Below are positions 34,537-43,138 of a DNA stretch of 64,000 nucleotides, piece by piece. Position 1 is the first letter of the stretch; the number at the start of each line of letters is the position of its first letter. The stretch spans positions 1,612,001-1,676,000 of the forward strand of contig NZ_BNEL01000001.1 of NCBI RefSeq assembly GCF_018327685.1, read 5' to 3'. The position numbers and the translations under genes are program-made. Origin of the DNA: Streptomyces sp. TS71-3 (GTDB taxonomy: Bacteria > Actinomycetota > Actinomycetes > Streptomycetales > Streptomycetaceae). The notes below the pieces were generated by a model. That model did not search any database, was not told where the DNA came from, and saw only the letters and a program-made list of their open reading frames with translations.

Positions 34537-36249
34537 TCAGCCCTCGGTAGGCTCCGGAGCCCGCTCGGCAACCTGAACCCTGCTGCGAGTACGCCGCCGC
34601 CGCGGCTTGCCCTCCTCCGCGGGCGCGGCACTCTCAGCCGGCGCAGCCGCGGCGACGACCTCACCGGAAGCGCCCTCGGCGGACGCGAGCGGCGCCGCGG
34701 CGGGCGCACCCGCACGCGTCCGGCGCCTGCGCCGCGGCGTACGCGCCCGCTCGGCGATCGGAGTCGCACCCGCGTCGGCGATGGACGCATCGGAGCCGGC
34801 GCCCGCGCCAGAGACTTCCGCGCCGGAGCCGTCCGCCTCCAGGGGCGTACCCGCCCGAGTACGACGGCGCCGACGCGGCGCCCGCGCCGGCCGCTCGCGT
34901 TCCTGCTCACGCTCATTGCGCTGCCCCCGCGCCTTGCCGCGCGCCCCACGCCCACCGGTCTCGCCGAGGTCCTCGACCTCTTCGGCTTCGAGCCCGGCGC
35001 GGGTGCGCTCGGCGCGGGGCAGTACTCCCTTGGTGCCCTCGGCGATGCCGAGCTCCTCGTAGAGGTGCGGGGACGTGGAGTACGTCTCGACCGGATCGCT
35101 GAGCGAGAGGTCGAGAGCCTTGTTGATCAGCTGCCAGCGAGGGATGTCGTCCCAGTCGACGAGCGTGATCGCCGTCCCGGAGGCGCCCGCACGGCCGGTG
35201 CGGCCGATCCGGTGCAGGTAGGTCTTCTCTTCCTCGGGGCACTGGTAGTTGATCACATGCGTGACGCCTTCGACGTCGATGCCGCGGGCGGCGACGTCGG
35301 TGCAGACGAGGACGTCCACCTTGCCGTTGCGGAACGCGCGCAGCGCCTGCTCGCGGGCGCCCTGCCCGAGGTCGCCGTGGACCGCCCCGGCCGCGAAGCC
35401 GCGGCGCTGGAGCTGCTCGGCGATGTCCGCGGCCGTCCGCTTGGTGCGACAGAAGATCATGGCGAGCCCGCGGCCCTCGGCCTGCAGGATCCGGGCCACC
35501 ATCTCCGGCTTGTCCATGGAGTGCGCCCGGTAGACGTGCTGCTCGGTGCTGGCGACGGTGGCACCGACGTCGTCGGGCTCGGATGCGCGGATGTGCGTGG
35601 GCTGGGACATGTAGCGGCGGGCGAGGCCGATCACCGCGCCGGGCATGGTCGCCGAGAAGAGCATGGTCTGGCGGCGCGCCGGCAGCATGTCGATGATCTT
35701 CTCGACGTCGGGCAGGAAGCCCAGGTCGAGCATCTCGTCGGCCTCGTCGAGCACCAGGCACTTGATGTGCTTGAGGTTCAGCTTCTTCTGGCCGGCCAGG
35801 TCGAGCAGCCGGCCGGGGGTGCCGACGACCACGTCGACGCCCTTCTTGAGGGCCTCGACCTGCGGCTCGTAGGCGCGGCCGCCGTAGATCGCGAGGACGC
35901 GGACGTTGCGCACCTTGCCCGCGGTCAGGAGGTCGTTGGTGACCTGGGTGCACAGCTCGCGGGTGGGGACGACGACGAGGGCCTGCGGGGCGTCGGTGAG
36001 CTGCTCGGGCTGCGCCCGGCCCGCCTCCACGTCGACGGGGACGGTGACGCTCTCCAGCAGCGGAAGGCCGAAGCCGAGCGTCTTGCCGGTGCCGGTCTTG
36101 GCCTGGCCGATGACGTCGGTGCCGGAGAGGGCGACCGGGAGCGTCATCTCCTGGATCGGAAAGGGATTGATGATGCCGACGGCTTCGAGGGCCTCGGCGG
36201 TCTCGGGGAGGATCCCGAGCTCTCGGAAAGTATTGTGCTTGGTAATCAG
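34537..36249 (-). CDS. DEAD-box RNA helicase with basic C-terminal tail (RhlE-like)
   Basis: About 570 residues. Motifs in order: Q-motif (FPIQEMTLP), AKTGTGKT, PTRELCTQV, TPGRLLDL, DEAD, SATMPG, IFCRTKRTAADI, DVAARGIDV and HRIGRTGR. The last ~130 residues form a disordered Ala/Glu/Arg-rich tail with the RNA-binding-like repeat PRRRRRTRAG twice and PRRRRTRS once. The start is uncertain. The frame runs up to a GTG at 36348 without a good ribosome-binding site, while AGAAGAGG lies 7 nt before CTG at 36249, used here. It corresponds to rhlE (Rv3211) by synteny. It unwinds RNA, for example during ribosome assembly or mRNA decay. Confidence 0.9.
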   Translation of the reverse strand: MITKHNTFRELGILPETAEALEAVGIINPFPIQEMTLPVALSGTDVIGQAKTGTGKTLGFGLPLLESVTVPVDVEAGRAQPEQLTDAPQALVVVPTRELCTQVTNDLLTAGKVRNVRVLAIYGGRAYEPQVEALKKGVDVVVGTPGRLLDLAGQKKLNLKHIKCLVLDEADEMLDLGFLPDVEKIIDMLPARRQTMLFSATMPGAVIGLARRYMSQPTHIRASEPDDVGATVASTEQHVYRAHSMDKPEMVARILQAEGRGLAMIFCRTKRTAADIAEQLQRRGFAAGAVHGDLGQGAREQALRAFRNGKVDVLVCTDVAARGIDVEGVTHVINYQCPEEEKTYLHRIGRTGRAGASGTAITLVDWDDIPRWQLINKALDLSLSDPVETYSTSPHLYEELGIAEGTKGVLPRAERTRAGLEAEEVEDLGETGGRGARGKARGQRNEREQERERPARAPRRRRRTRAGTPLEADGSGAEVSGAGAGSDASIADAGATPIAERARTPRRRRRTRAGAPAAAPLASAEGASGEVVAAAAPAESAAPAEEGKPRRRRTRSRVQVAERAPEPTEG

Positions 36250-36647
36250 GGTGCTGCCTCTTCTGTGAGAAGCGGTGCGAGGCGAACGCTGGGGGTCGTG
36301 ACCGTGCCGTACAACCGTCGGCCGCCTACGAGGCTGGCCGGGTGACACGGGACCACTGCCGACGCTCTAGCGCTCGTACCGCTGAGGGCCCCTCCTCTGC
36401 CGTCCACCGCGTGGCGGCCGGCCCGGAGGGCTGTCTGGTCGGAGCCGATCGGGCCACCGACCGGGCATCCTCGTTCTGTGCGCATCCCCATGCTGCGGAT
36501 ACTGTTTCGCCCGCGGATTCCACCGCGGGCTGCATACACCATACCCCGGAATGCCGCATGCGCCATGGCCGAATGCGGCACGTCGCCGTTATCACAGTGC
36601 TTGAGCAGGACCTTCCGCCTTCCGGCGAGCGGGCTATTGTGCGGCCT
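36250..36647. other. Divergent promoter region between helicase and ferritin-like genes
   Basis: 398 bp of mixed GC. TATTGT (36635-36640), 7 nt before the ATG at 36648, is a likely -10 box for a leaderless ferritin-like mRNA. Short partial palindromes (CCGCATGCGCCATGGCCGAATGCGG, around 36550) are visible. No gene apart from the possible upstream extension of the helicase. Confidence 0.45.
36635..36640 (+). promoter_or_regulatory. -10 box for a leaderless ferritin-like gene
   Basis: TATTGT ends 7 nt before the ATG at 36648. No Shine-Dalgarno is seen. Confidence 0.45.
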
Positions 36648-37412
36648 ATGACGACGTCCGAGCACCCCGAGACCCCCTCTGACGCGCCCGAGCCCGCGGG
36701 TGCCACCGAAGAATCCACCCCGGTCGCCGCCCAGACCTGGGACAGCGCCTCGGCCGACCCGCAGTACCGCGCCGCCGTCGTGGACCTGCTCGGTGCGCTC
36801 GCCTACGGGGAGCTGGCGGCGTTCGAGCGCCTGGCCGAGGACGCGAAGCTCGCGCCGACCCTCGCCGACAAGGCCGCGCTGGCGAAGATGGCGTCGGCGG
36901 AGTTCCAGCACTTCGAGCAGCTCAGGGACCGTCTGTCGGCGATCGGCGCGGAGCCCACCGAGGCCATGGAGCCGTTCGTCGCGGCGCTGGACGGCTTCCA
37001 CCGCCAGACCGCGCCGTCGGACTGGCTGGAGGGCCTGGTCAAGGCGTATGTCGGCGACTCGATCGCCAGCGACTTCTACCGCGAGGTCGCGGCCCGGCTC
37101 GACACGGACACCCGCTCGCTGGTCCTCGCGGTGCTCGACGACACCGGGCACGCCAGCTTCGCCGTGGAGAAGGTGCGTGCGGCGATCGAGTCGGAGCCCC
37201 GTGTCGGCGGGCGGCTGGCGCTGTGGGGCCGGCGGCTGATGGGCGAGGCCCTGTCGCAGTCGCAGCGGGTGGTCGCGGACCGCGACGCGCTCTCGACGAT
37301 GCTGGTCGGCGGTATCTCGGACGGGTTCGACCTCGCGGAGGTCGGCCGGATGTTCTCGCGTATCACCGAGGCGCACACCAAGCGGATGGCGGCGCTGGGA
37401 CTCGCGGCGTAG
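36648..37412 (+). CDS. Ferritin-like-fold protein (MiaE/rubrerythrin-like superfamily)
   Basis: 254 residues. After a Pro/Glu-rich start, four long helices carry the acidic/His residues of a ferritin-like di-iron bundle: AYGELAAFERLAEDAK, ASAEFQHFEQLRDRL (ExxH), AYVGDSIASDFYREV and DDTGHASFAVEKVR. Homologues occupy the same place in Actinobacteria between rhlE and DUF3107/TetR (Rv3210c position). Whether it binds iron or acts as a hydroxylase like MiaE is not known. A -10 box sits 7 nt upstream, so the mRNA is probably leaderless. Confidence 0.86.
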   Translation: MTTSEHPETPSDAPEPAGATEESTPVAAQTWDSASADPQYRAAVVDLLGALAYGELAAFERLAEDAKLAPTLADKAALAKMASAEFQHFEQLRDRLSAIGAEPTEAMEPFVAALDGFHRQTAPSDWLEGLVKAYVGDSIASDFYREVAARLDTDTRSLVLAVLDDTGHASFAVEKVRAAIESEPRVGGRLALWGRRLMGEALSQSQRVVADRDALSTMLVGGISDGFDLAEVGRMFSRITEAHTKRMAALGLAA

Positions 37413-37429
37413 GACGGATCCGCCGACCC

Positions 37430-37580
37430 GGCCGGTTTCGCGGGTACCGGCCGGATCGTGCGTGTCGTCGTGGTGGCCGGATCGTGGGGATCGTGGCTGC
37501 GGCCGGATCGTGGTGGCGGCCGGATCGGTCGCGTCGATCGGGCCGGTGCGTCGGTTCGGGTCGGTGGTGCTGGTGCCCGG
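37430..37580. repeat. Degenerate GGCCGGATCGTG repeats
   Basis: GCCGGATCGTG recurs at about 37450, 37478, 37502 and (as GCCGGATCGGT) 37519, with GATCG-rich spacers, in the gap between converging genes. Confidence 0.5.
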
Positions 37581-37611
37581 TCGGGCCCCTGGCCTCGGGC
37601 CGCCTGGCTCC

Positions 37612-37875
37612 CTACGCCGAGGCGGAGGGGCGCAGCCGGCCGGTGCGCAGCAGGAGCGAGAGCGAGGCGGAGGCGACGGCGATGGCACCGATGAGGGTGA
37701 CCACCACGTGTCCCGACCCGAGCGCCGAGTGCGTCACGAACGCTCCGAAGAGTCCGCCTGCCGTGCCGGTCGACAGCACGAGATGGCGGGACGGCAGGCG
37801 GTGCGGCAGACGCTGGGCGGCTGCCCAGGCCAGGGCGAGGCCGAGAAGTCCGGAGGCGAGTGCTTCCAAGAGCAT
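37612..37875 (-). CDS. Small hydrophobic membrane protein
   Basis: 87 residues from the ATG at 37875 (AAAGGA upstream). Two or three membrane helices: LLEALASGLLGLALAWAAAQRL (about 2-23), LVLSTGTAGGLFGAFVTHSAL and VVVTLIGAIAVASASLSLLL, and a short basic tail RTGRLRPSASA. No family recognised, but it occurs in this synteny block in Streptomyces (position of Rv3209). Function unknown. Confidence 0.75.
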   Translation of the reverse strand: MLLEALASGLLGLALAWAAAQRLPHRLPSRHLVLSTGTAGGLFGAFVTHSALGSGHVVVTLIGAIAVASASLSLLLRTGRLRPSASA

Positions 37876-38000
37876 CCGTCGTCCTTTCACCTTGGTTGCG
37901 GCCAGGTGCATTTCGTCCTAGCCGATCTACCCCAGGGCCGTGAAACGCAACCCTCCTGTGCGGAACGCGTGGTACCGCTGTCAACGGATGTCAACACGGC

Positions 38001-38036
38001 GGAACGGCCCGGCGGTTGGGACCGCCGGGCCGTTCC
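38001..38036 (-). terminator. Strong terminator after the DUF3107 gene
   Basis: A perfect 16-bp stem (38001-38016 with 38021-38036) and TGGG loop, about 180 bp beyond the DUF3107 stop. It separates that transcript from the small membrane-protein gene. GC-rich, symmetric, so it may act on both strands. Confidence 0.85.
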
Positions 38037-38217
38037 TGTTGGTCTGTAAGGGGCGTGGGACGCCGTCGTAGCCGAGGCGCGCCGCGCGTGTGAGGCTCCG
38101 CCGGGCCCCCGGGGCGTGGGACCGCAGCGCGGTGGGCGCGAGCCGGTCGCGAGTCGGGAGGCGGACGCGGAGAGAGCACGCGCTGGGCGCGGAGGGCACG
38201 CCGACCGCGCCCTCGGC

Positions 38218-38445
38218 TCACAGCGCGCTGAAGCCCACCTTGCGCGTGGTCGGCTCGCCGATCTCCACGTAGGCGAGGCGGTCGGCCGGGACCAGGATCT
38301 TGCGGCCGTGTTCGTCCTTGAGGCTCAGGAGCTGCGCCTTGCCGGCCAGCGCCTCGGCCACCGCGTTCTCGACCTCCTCGGCGGTCTGGCCGCTCTCCAG
38401 AACGATCTCGCGGGGCGCGTACTGCACGCCGATCTTGACCTCCAC
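38218..38445 (-). CDS. DUF3107 domain-containing protein
   Basis: 75 residues, GTG at 38445: VEVKIGVQYAPREIVLESGQ...TAEEVENAVAEALAGKAQLL...KILVPADRLAYVEIGEP. The DUF3107 pattern is complete over the whole length (Rv3208A counterpart). A small beta-alpha-beta protein of unknown function, always near the TetR gene that follows upstream here. The terminator is at 38001. Confidence 0.92.
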   Translation of the reverse strand: MEVKIGVQYAPREIVLESGQTAEEVENAVAEALAGKAQLLSLKDEHGRKILVPADRLAYVEIGEPTTRKVGFSAL

Positions 38446-38678
38446 CGCTTGTCCTTCCGACGGTCGATGATGTGCGCGGCCGTCCGCGCCGTACCAGCAC
38501 ACACTAGCCCGGCGCGGGAGGCGGTAGCCCCCGGCCTGGCACGCCGGTAGCGAACAGCGAACGGGAACAAATCAGCGGGGCATGACGGTCCCGTACGGCC
38601 GGCGGGGACGGACGTACGCCGGAGTGGAACGGGCGTGCGGCTCGGGGGAGGACGCCCGCGGCGGGCGTCGGACGACCC

Positions 38679-39317
38679 TCAGTGGTGTTCGTTGTGCAGG
38701 GGGAAGCCCGCGATGCCGCGCCACGCCAGGGACGTCAGCAACTGCACCGCCTTGTCGCGGGGCATGCTGCTCTCGCTCGACAGCCAGTAGCGCGCGACCA
38801 CCTGCGAGACCCCGCCCAGGCCCACGGCGAGCAGCATGGACTCGTCGGTGGACAGGCCGGTGTCCTCCGCGATCACCTCGGAGATCGCCTCGGCGCACTG
38901 GAGGCTGACCCGGTCCACGCGCTCGCGCACGGCGGGCTCGTTCGTCAGGTCGGACTCGAAGACCAGGCGGAACGCGCCGCCCTCGTCCTCCACGTACGCG
39001 AAGTAGGCGTCCATGGTGGCCGCCACCCGCTGCTTGTTGTCGTTCGTCGATCCCAGAGCCGCCCGCACCGACTCCAGCAGGGCGTCGCAGTGCTGGTCGA
39101 GGAGCGCAAGGTAGAGGTCGAGCTTGCCCGGGAAGTGCTGGTAGAGCACCGGCTTGCTGACGCCCGCGCGCTCGGCGATGTCGTCCATCGCGGCCGCGTG
39201 GTATCCCTGGGCGACGAAGACCTCCTGCGCGGCGCCCAGCAGCTGGTTGCGCCGCGCGCGGCGCGGTAGGCGGGTGCCCCGCGGGCGAGCCGCCTCTGTC
39301 TGCTCGATGGCTGTCAC
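38679..39317 (-). CDS. TetR/AcrR-family transcriptional regulator
   Basis: 212 residues from the GTG at 39317 (GGGAGG 5 nt upstream). N-terminal TetR helix-turn-helix: LLGAAQEVFVAQGYHAAAMDDIAERAGVSKPVLYQHFPGKLDLYLALL (about 27-75). The C-terminal ligand domain (EDEGGAFRLVFESDLTNEPAVRERV, STDESMLLAVGLGGVSQVVARYWL) is typical of the Rv3208 group. Ligand and targets unknown. It is conserved beside DUF3107 in Actinobacteria. Confidence 0.93.
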   Translation of the reverse strand: MTAIEQTEAARPRGTRLPRRARRNQLLGAAQEVFVAQGYHAAAMDDIAERAGVSKPVLYQHFPGKLDLYLALLDQHCDALLESVRAALGSTNDNKQRVAATMDAYFAYVEDEGGAFRLVFESDLTNEPAVRERVDRVSLQCAEAISEVIAEDTGLSTDESMLLAVGLGGVSQVVARYWLSSESSMPRDKAVQLLTSLAWRGIAGFPLHNEHH

Positions 39318-39673
39318 GCCGCCTCCCAAATTCGTCCAAGCGCCGTGTGCGCCACGTTGCCATCGTACTTTTCGGTAACTGTGGTGTGCGCGGTGCGAGC
39401 GCAGAATTTCATGGACCGGACAGCTGTGAAATCCCTATAGAGACCGTCAAACACGGGCAGGTCAAACCGCCCGTAAGCGCTCTCAGTCGGTTTCTGTGGA
39501 GGACCTGTGGCCGCTCTGTGGCGAAGATCGCCCCTGGTTGCCGGCCCCCGGGCCCGCGCTGCCCGTGACGCTCCGCAAACCAGTTTCGCACGCTCCGTGT
39601 CGCCGGGTCGTGGCGGGTCCCGGGCCGGCACCTGCTGTCCGTCTCGGGGAACCGTGCGGCTTCCGCGCGCGCG
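39318..39673. other. Intergenic region
   Basis: 356 bp between two minus-strand genes. The stretch 39360-39475 is lower in GC and should contain the TetR promoter. Weak ORFs on both strands (for example 39347-39568) have no ribosome-binding site or plausible composition. Nothing else is recognised. Confidence 0.4.
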
Positions 39674-39934
39674 TCAGCGGTAGTCGTCCTCGTCGAGATC
39701 GACGACCCGGGCCTGCTCCGCCAGGTCGGCCTCGTTGACGTCGGGCGGGACGCCCTCCGGTGGCGGGAAGTCCTCCGACGGTACGAGGCCGGCGTACTGC
39801 TCCGCGGTATCCGCCTCGGGGGCCTCCGGGGAGACCTCGCCGGGCTCGGCGTCCTCGCGCTCGCCGATGTCGGTGTCGCCGATGTCGTGGATGTCGTCGT
39901 CGAAGATCTCGGGGTCGGTTGGATTGAGTGTCAT
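39674..39934 (-). CDS. Small, very acidic protein (hypothetical)
   Basis: 86 residues. The ATG at 39934 follows GAGGAGAG directly. Sequence starts MTLNPTDPEIFDDDIHDIGD and continues with TDIGEREDAEPGEVSPEAPEAD; about a third of the residues are Asp or Glu. No membrane segment and probably largely disordered. Composition and ribosome-binding site support a real gene. Function unknown. Confidence 0.7.
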   Translation of the reverse strand: MTLNPTDPEIFDDDIHDIGDTDIGEREDAEPGEVSPEAPEADTAEQYAGLVPSEDFPPPEGVPPDVNEADLAEQARVVDLDEDDYR

Positions 39935-40262
39935 CTCTCCTCTTCCCCGGCGGGCGAACGCGCTCGCTTGTGCGCGCGTGCAGTACTGCGTGTCGTTGTC
40001 GGTGTCCTGTTGTGAGCGGGTGCCCGCACAACTCGCCGATGATGCGGAGCAGAGGCCGAGTGTGTTCCACGGGCTCGCCCGGGGCCGCCCGTCGCGGCGC
40101 CTCGTGGCAACCGGATCCGCCTCCGCACGGTGGCGTACGGCCCGTTCCTCCGGGTCGTACGGTGCTTCCCTACGAGCGTAGGAGAAGCCCTTCCGCAATG
40201 CCATGCCTGTCTGTGACGGCGAACACACGAGCCTGCGTGTGATCGTCTCGTAACATTGCGGT
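39935..40262. other. Divergent region
   Basis: 328 bp. The only element that stands out is TAACAT (40251-40256), 6 nt before the ATG at 40263. No gene is supported. Confidence 0.4.
40251..40256 (+). promoter_or_regulatory. -10 box for a leaderless hydrolase gene
   Basis: TAACAT ends 6 nt before the ATG at 40263 and no Shine-Dalgarno is present, pointing to transcription starting at the A of the ATG. No convincing -35. Confidence 0.5.
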
Positions 40263-41240
40263 ATGTCTTCGACCGAGCTGCCTTCCGCGACCGCTACCGC
40301 CGCCGCCACCGCCGCTCCCGTCGTGGGCCCGGCCGCCGAGGGCGAACGGATGCGCTCGGTCGGCCTGGCCGGGATCACCCTCGCGGTGCGCTCCCGGCCG
40401 CCCGCGACCGACGGCCTGCCGCCCGCCCTCTTCGTACACGGCCTCGGCGGCTCCTCGCAGAACTGGTCCGCCCTCATGTCCGTCATGGCCGGGGTGCTGG
40501 ACGCCGAGGCCATCGACCTGCCCGGCTTCGGCGACTCACCCCCGCCGGACGACGGGAACTACTCGGTCACCGGCCACGCCCGCGCCGTGATCCGCTACCT
40601 GGAGTCCCAGGGCCGCGGCCCCGTGCACCTCTTCGGCAACTCCATGGGCGGCTCGGTCACCACCCGCGTCGCCGCCCTCCGCCCGGACCTCGTCCGCACG
40701 CTGACGCTGGTCTCGCCCGCGCTGCCCGAGGTGCGCGTGCAGCGCGGCGCCGTGCCGACCGCCCTGATCGCCCTGCCCGGCGTGAGCCGCATGTTCCGCT
40801 GGCTCAGCCGGGACTGGTCCCCCGAGCAGCGGGTCCGCGGCGTCATGGAGCTCTGCTACGGAGACCCCTCACGAGTGAAGCCGGAGGCGTTCGACGCCGC
40901 GGTGCAGGAGCTGGAGCGCAGACTGGAGCTGCCCTACTTCTGGGACGCGATGACGCGTTCGGCCCGCGGCATCGTCGACGCCTACACCCTGGGAGGCCAG
41001 CACGGCCTGTGGCGACAGGCCGAGCGGGTGCTCGCTCCGACCTTGCTGATCTATGGGGGCAGAGATCAGCTGGTGGCGTACCGTATGGCGGGCAAGGCGG
41101 CGCGGGCGTTCCGTGATTCACGGCTGTTGACGCTGCCCGATGCCGGGCATGTCGCAATGATGGAGTACCCGCACACGGTCGCGCGGGCCGTAAGAGAATT
41201 CCTCGCGGACACCGATGAGCGTGGCGGATTGGGGAGCTGA
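40263..41240 (+). CDS. Alpha/beta hydrolase
   Basis: 325 residues. Ala/Thr-rich first 25 residues. Then LFVHGLGGSSQNWSALM (oxyanion HG), AIDLPGFGDSPPP, nucleophile VHLFGNSMGGSVTTRVAAL, acid YGGRDQLV and His GHVAMMEYP. No signal peptide. Family members are esterases, dienelactone hydrolase-like or meta-cleavage hydrolase-like enzymes; substrate unknown. The DUF3152 gene starts 8 bp after its stop, so they are operonic. Confidence 0.9.
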   Translation: MSSTELPSATATAAATAAPVVGPAAEGERMRSVGLAGITLAVRSRPPATDGLPPALFVHGLGGSSQNWSALMSVMAGVLDAEAIDLPGFGDSPPPDDGNYSVTGHARAVIRYLESQGRGPVHLFGNSMGGSVTTRVAALRPDLVRTLTLVSPALPEVRVQRGAVPTALIALPGVSRMFRWLSRDWSPEQRVRGVMELCYGDPSRVKPEAFDAAVQELERRLELPYFWDAMTRSARGIVDAYTLGGQHGLWRQAERVLAPTLLIYGGRDQLVAYRMAGKAARAFRDSRLLTLPDAGHVAMMEYPHTVARAVREFLADTDERGGLGS

Positions 41241-41248
41241 AGCGAGGC

Positions 41249-42823
41249 GTGGGACGGCACAGCCGCCGAGGACCGGCAGACAGCGGCGACACCGGCGGCA
41301 TGCCGGTGGTCCCGGGCGAGCCCACGTCCGGTCGGCGCGGGCGTTCCGACGGCCCCGAGCGGTTCGACCCCGATCCCCGGGACACCCCCCAGCACGGCAT
41401 CCCCCAGGTGCCCTCGGACGGCACTCCCGCGCGCGGGACGCCTCGTCCCGAGGTCCCCGGCGCCGCGCGGCGAGGTCCGGGACAGGTCAGGGGCGGGCAT
41501 CCGGAGCACAGGGAGCCGGGCGGCGGCTGGGGTGCGTCCGACGCGGCCCCTCTCGAATCGCCGCAGCGACCGGGGGACCTCTTCGGGGGCCGTCCGGGCG
41601 ACGCCCGGACGGCCAGTAGTCCGACGTACGGCACGGGCTCCTTCCCGGGCCTGACGGGGGCGGCCGCAAGGGCGTCCAGGGCGGGCGGCATACCGCCCGG
41701 ACCAGCGGAGAGCCGCCGCCGGGGACCGGCCTCGCGGATCGTCGGCACCGACATTCCGGGGCCTCCGGCGCCGGGCCCCCGTCAGGAGTACATCGACGCG
41801 TTCGACGATGAACACGCTCCGGACCATGGCAATGATGACGATGTGAATGCCGCCACCCCCCGCGGGACGTCCGGTACCGAGACCGCCGCTTCCAAGACCC
41901 TGGTCGCCCACCCGGGAAGCCGGTCGGGCGACGACCCGGTACCCACCGCGTCCCCGTCCGCCGGCCCCGGCCGGGCCGGCGGCGCGGACGGCGAGGACGA
42001 GCCGCCCAAGGCCAAGGCGGGCAAGGGGCGGACGCTCGCCGGTGTCGCGGCGGCCGCGGTCACCACCGTCCTCGCCATGGTCGTGGCGGGACAGGTCACC
42101 GAGGGGCGGCACGACGGCTCCGCGACCGCGCAGTCGGCCGGCGAGCAGCGTGCCGGGGGCGGCGCCCCGTCCCGCTCCAGGCAGCGCCACAGCACGGCCC
42201 GCCCCGCCCCGGCGCCCGCCCCGCTGACGTACGACCAGAAGATGGGCAAGAAGTACCCGTTGGGCCCGAAGACGACGGCCTCGGGGAAGTTCGACGCCGT
42301 GATGGGCTTCGCCAAGGCCTCCGGCAAGGGCGAGCTCTTCCGCTACCGGGTCGACGTCGAGAAGGGCCTCGGCCTGGACGGGGAGCTCTTCGCGCAGGCC
42401 GTCCAGAAGACCCTGAACGACAACCGCAGCTGGGCACATGACGGCGGCCGCACCTTCGAGCGCGTCTCCTCCGGGGAGCCGGACTTCGTCATCACCCTCG
42501 CCAGCCCGGGGACGACCGCGGCCTGGTGCGCCAAGTCGGGCCTGGACACCACGGAGGACAACGTCTCCTGCGACAGCGCGTCCACCGATCGGGTGATGAT
42601 CAACGCCTACCGGTGGGCCCAGGGCGCCAAGACGTACGGCAACGCCATCCACCCCTACCGCCAGATGCTGATCAACCACGAGGTCGGCCACCGGCTGGGC
42701 TTCAACCACGTGGTCTGCACGAAGAACGGCTCGCTGGCGCCGGTGATGCAGCAGCAGACGAAGTTCCTCACCTACGACGGGATCACCTGCAAGCCGAACG
42801 CGTGGCCGTTCCCTGACGCGTGA
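41249..42823 (+). CDS. DUF3152 zinc-metalloprotease-like protein, membrane-anchored
   Basis: 524 residues, GTG at 41249. About 260 disordered Pro/Gly/Arg-rich residues precede a membrane helix (GRTLAGVAAAAVTTVLAMVVAGQV). The external DUF3152 domain (about 335-524) has VDVEKGLGLDGELFAQAVQKTLNDNRSW, Cys pairs and the zinc signature HEVGHRLGFNH near residue 475, followed by LAPVMQQQTKFL (Met-turn-like). This suggests an extracytoplasmic metzincin-like peptidase. The counterpart in M. tuberculosis is Rv3207c. Substrate unknown. Confidence 0.88.
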   Translation: MGRHSRRGPADSGDTGGMPVVPGEPTSGRRGRSDGPERFDPDPRDTPQHGIPQVPSDGTPARGTPRPEVPGAARRGPGQVRGGHPEHREPGGGWGASDAAPLESPQRPGDLFGGRPGDARTASSPTYGTGSFPGLTGAAARASRAGGIPPGPAESRRRGPASRIVGTDIPGPPAPGPRQEYIDAFDDEHAPDHGNDDDVNAATPRGTSGTETAASKTLVAHPGSRSGDDPVPTASPSAGPGRAGGADGEDEPPKAKAGKGRTLAGVAAAAVTTVLAMVVAGQVTEGRHDGSATAQSAGEQRAGGGAPSRSRQRHSTARPAPAPAPLTYDQKMGKKYPLGPKTTASGKFDAVMGFAKASGKGELFRYRVDVEKGLGLDGELFAQAVQKTLNDNRSWAHDGGRTFERVSSGEPDFVITLASPGTTAAWCAKSGLDTTEDNVSCDSASTDRVMINAYRWAQGAKTYGNAIHPYRQMLINHEVGHRLGFNHVVCTKNGSLAPVMQQQTKFLTYDGITCKPNAWPFPDA

Positions 42824-43138
42824 CGGGTCGGGCGTGTGATGGCTCGCGCGAGTGACGGCCCGCGGGTGTGACGGCCGTACACGGCGGCGGGCCGCGGGCC
42901 CGGGGAGGGCGGCTCCGCCTCGCTGATCAGGCGTTGCCCGCATGGCCCGCCGCGCTCCCGCAGTGCCGGTTATTACGGCGGAACGCCGTTCGCGCCGGAA
43001 GGTTACGCGCATTCACCCCTTCTGATGGCGCGATGGACAACCGTCCATCGCGCCACCGGCTTGTCCGCATACCGTTCGTCGCGCCGTGAGCCGTAGAACC
43101 GATGGCGGCTCAGCAGGAGGAAGATCGGGGGTGTATCC
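42824..43138. other. Intergenic region before the glycosyltransferase operon
   Basis: 315 bp. Short repeats of GTGACGG(C/T)(C/T)CG lie near 42820-42885. A perfect hairpin (43026-43055) is placed 84 bp before the next start. No gene is seen. Confidence 0.5.
43026..43055. promoter_or_regulatory. Perfect 13-bp inverted repeat upstream of the glycosyltransferase operon
   Basis: TGGCGCGATGGAC (43026-43038) and GTCCATCGCGCCA (43043-43055) with loop AACC. It could be the terminator of the DUF3152 gene (200 bp away), an operator, or an attenuator-like element in the leader of the operon at 43139. Confidence 0.6.

Noticed and set aside
39347..39568. Small plus-strand ORF in the TetR upstream region
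   Set aside because: No SD, poor codon position bias, and it overlaps the expected TetR promoter.
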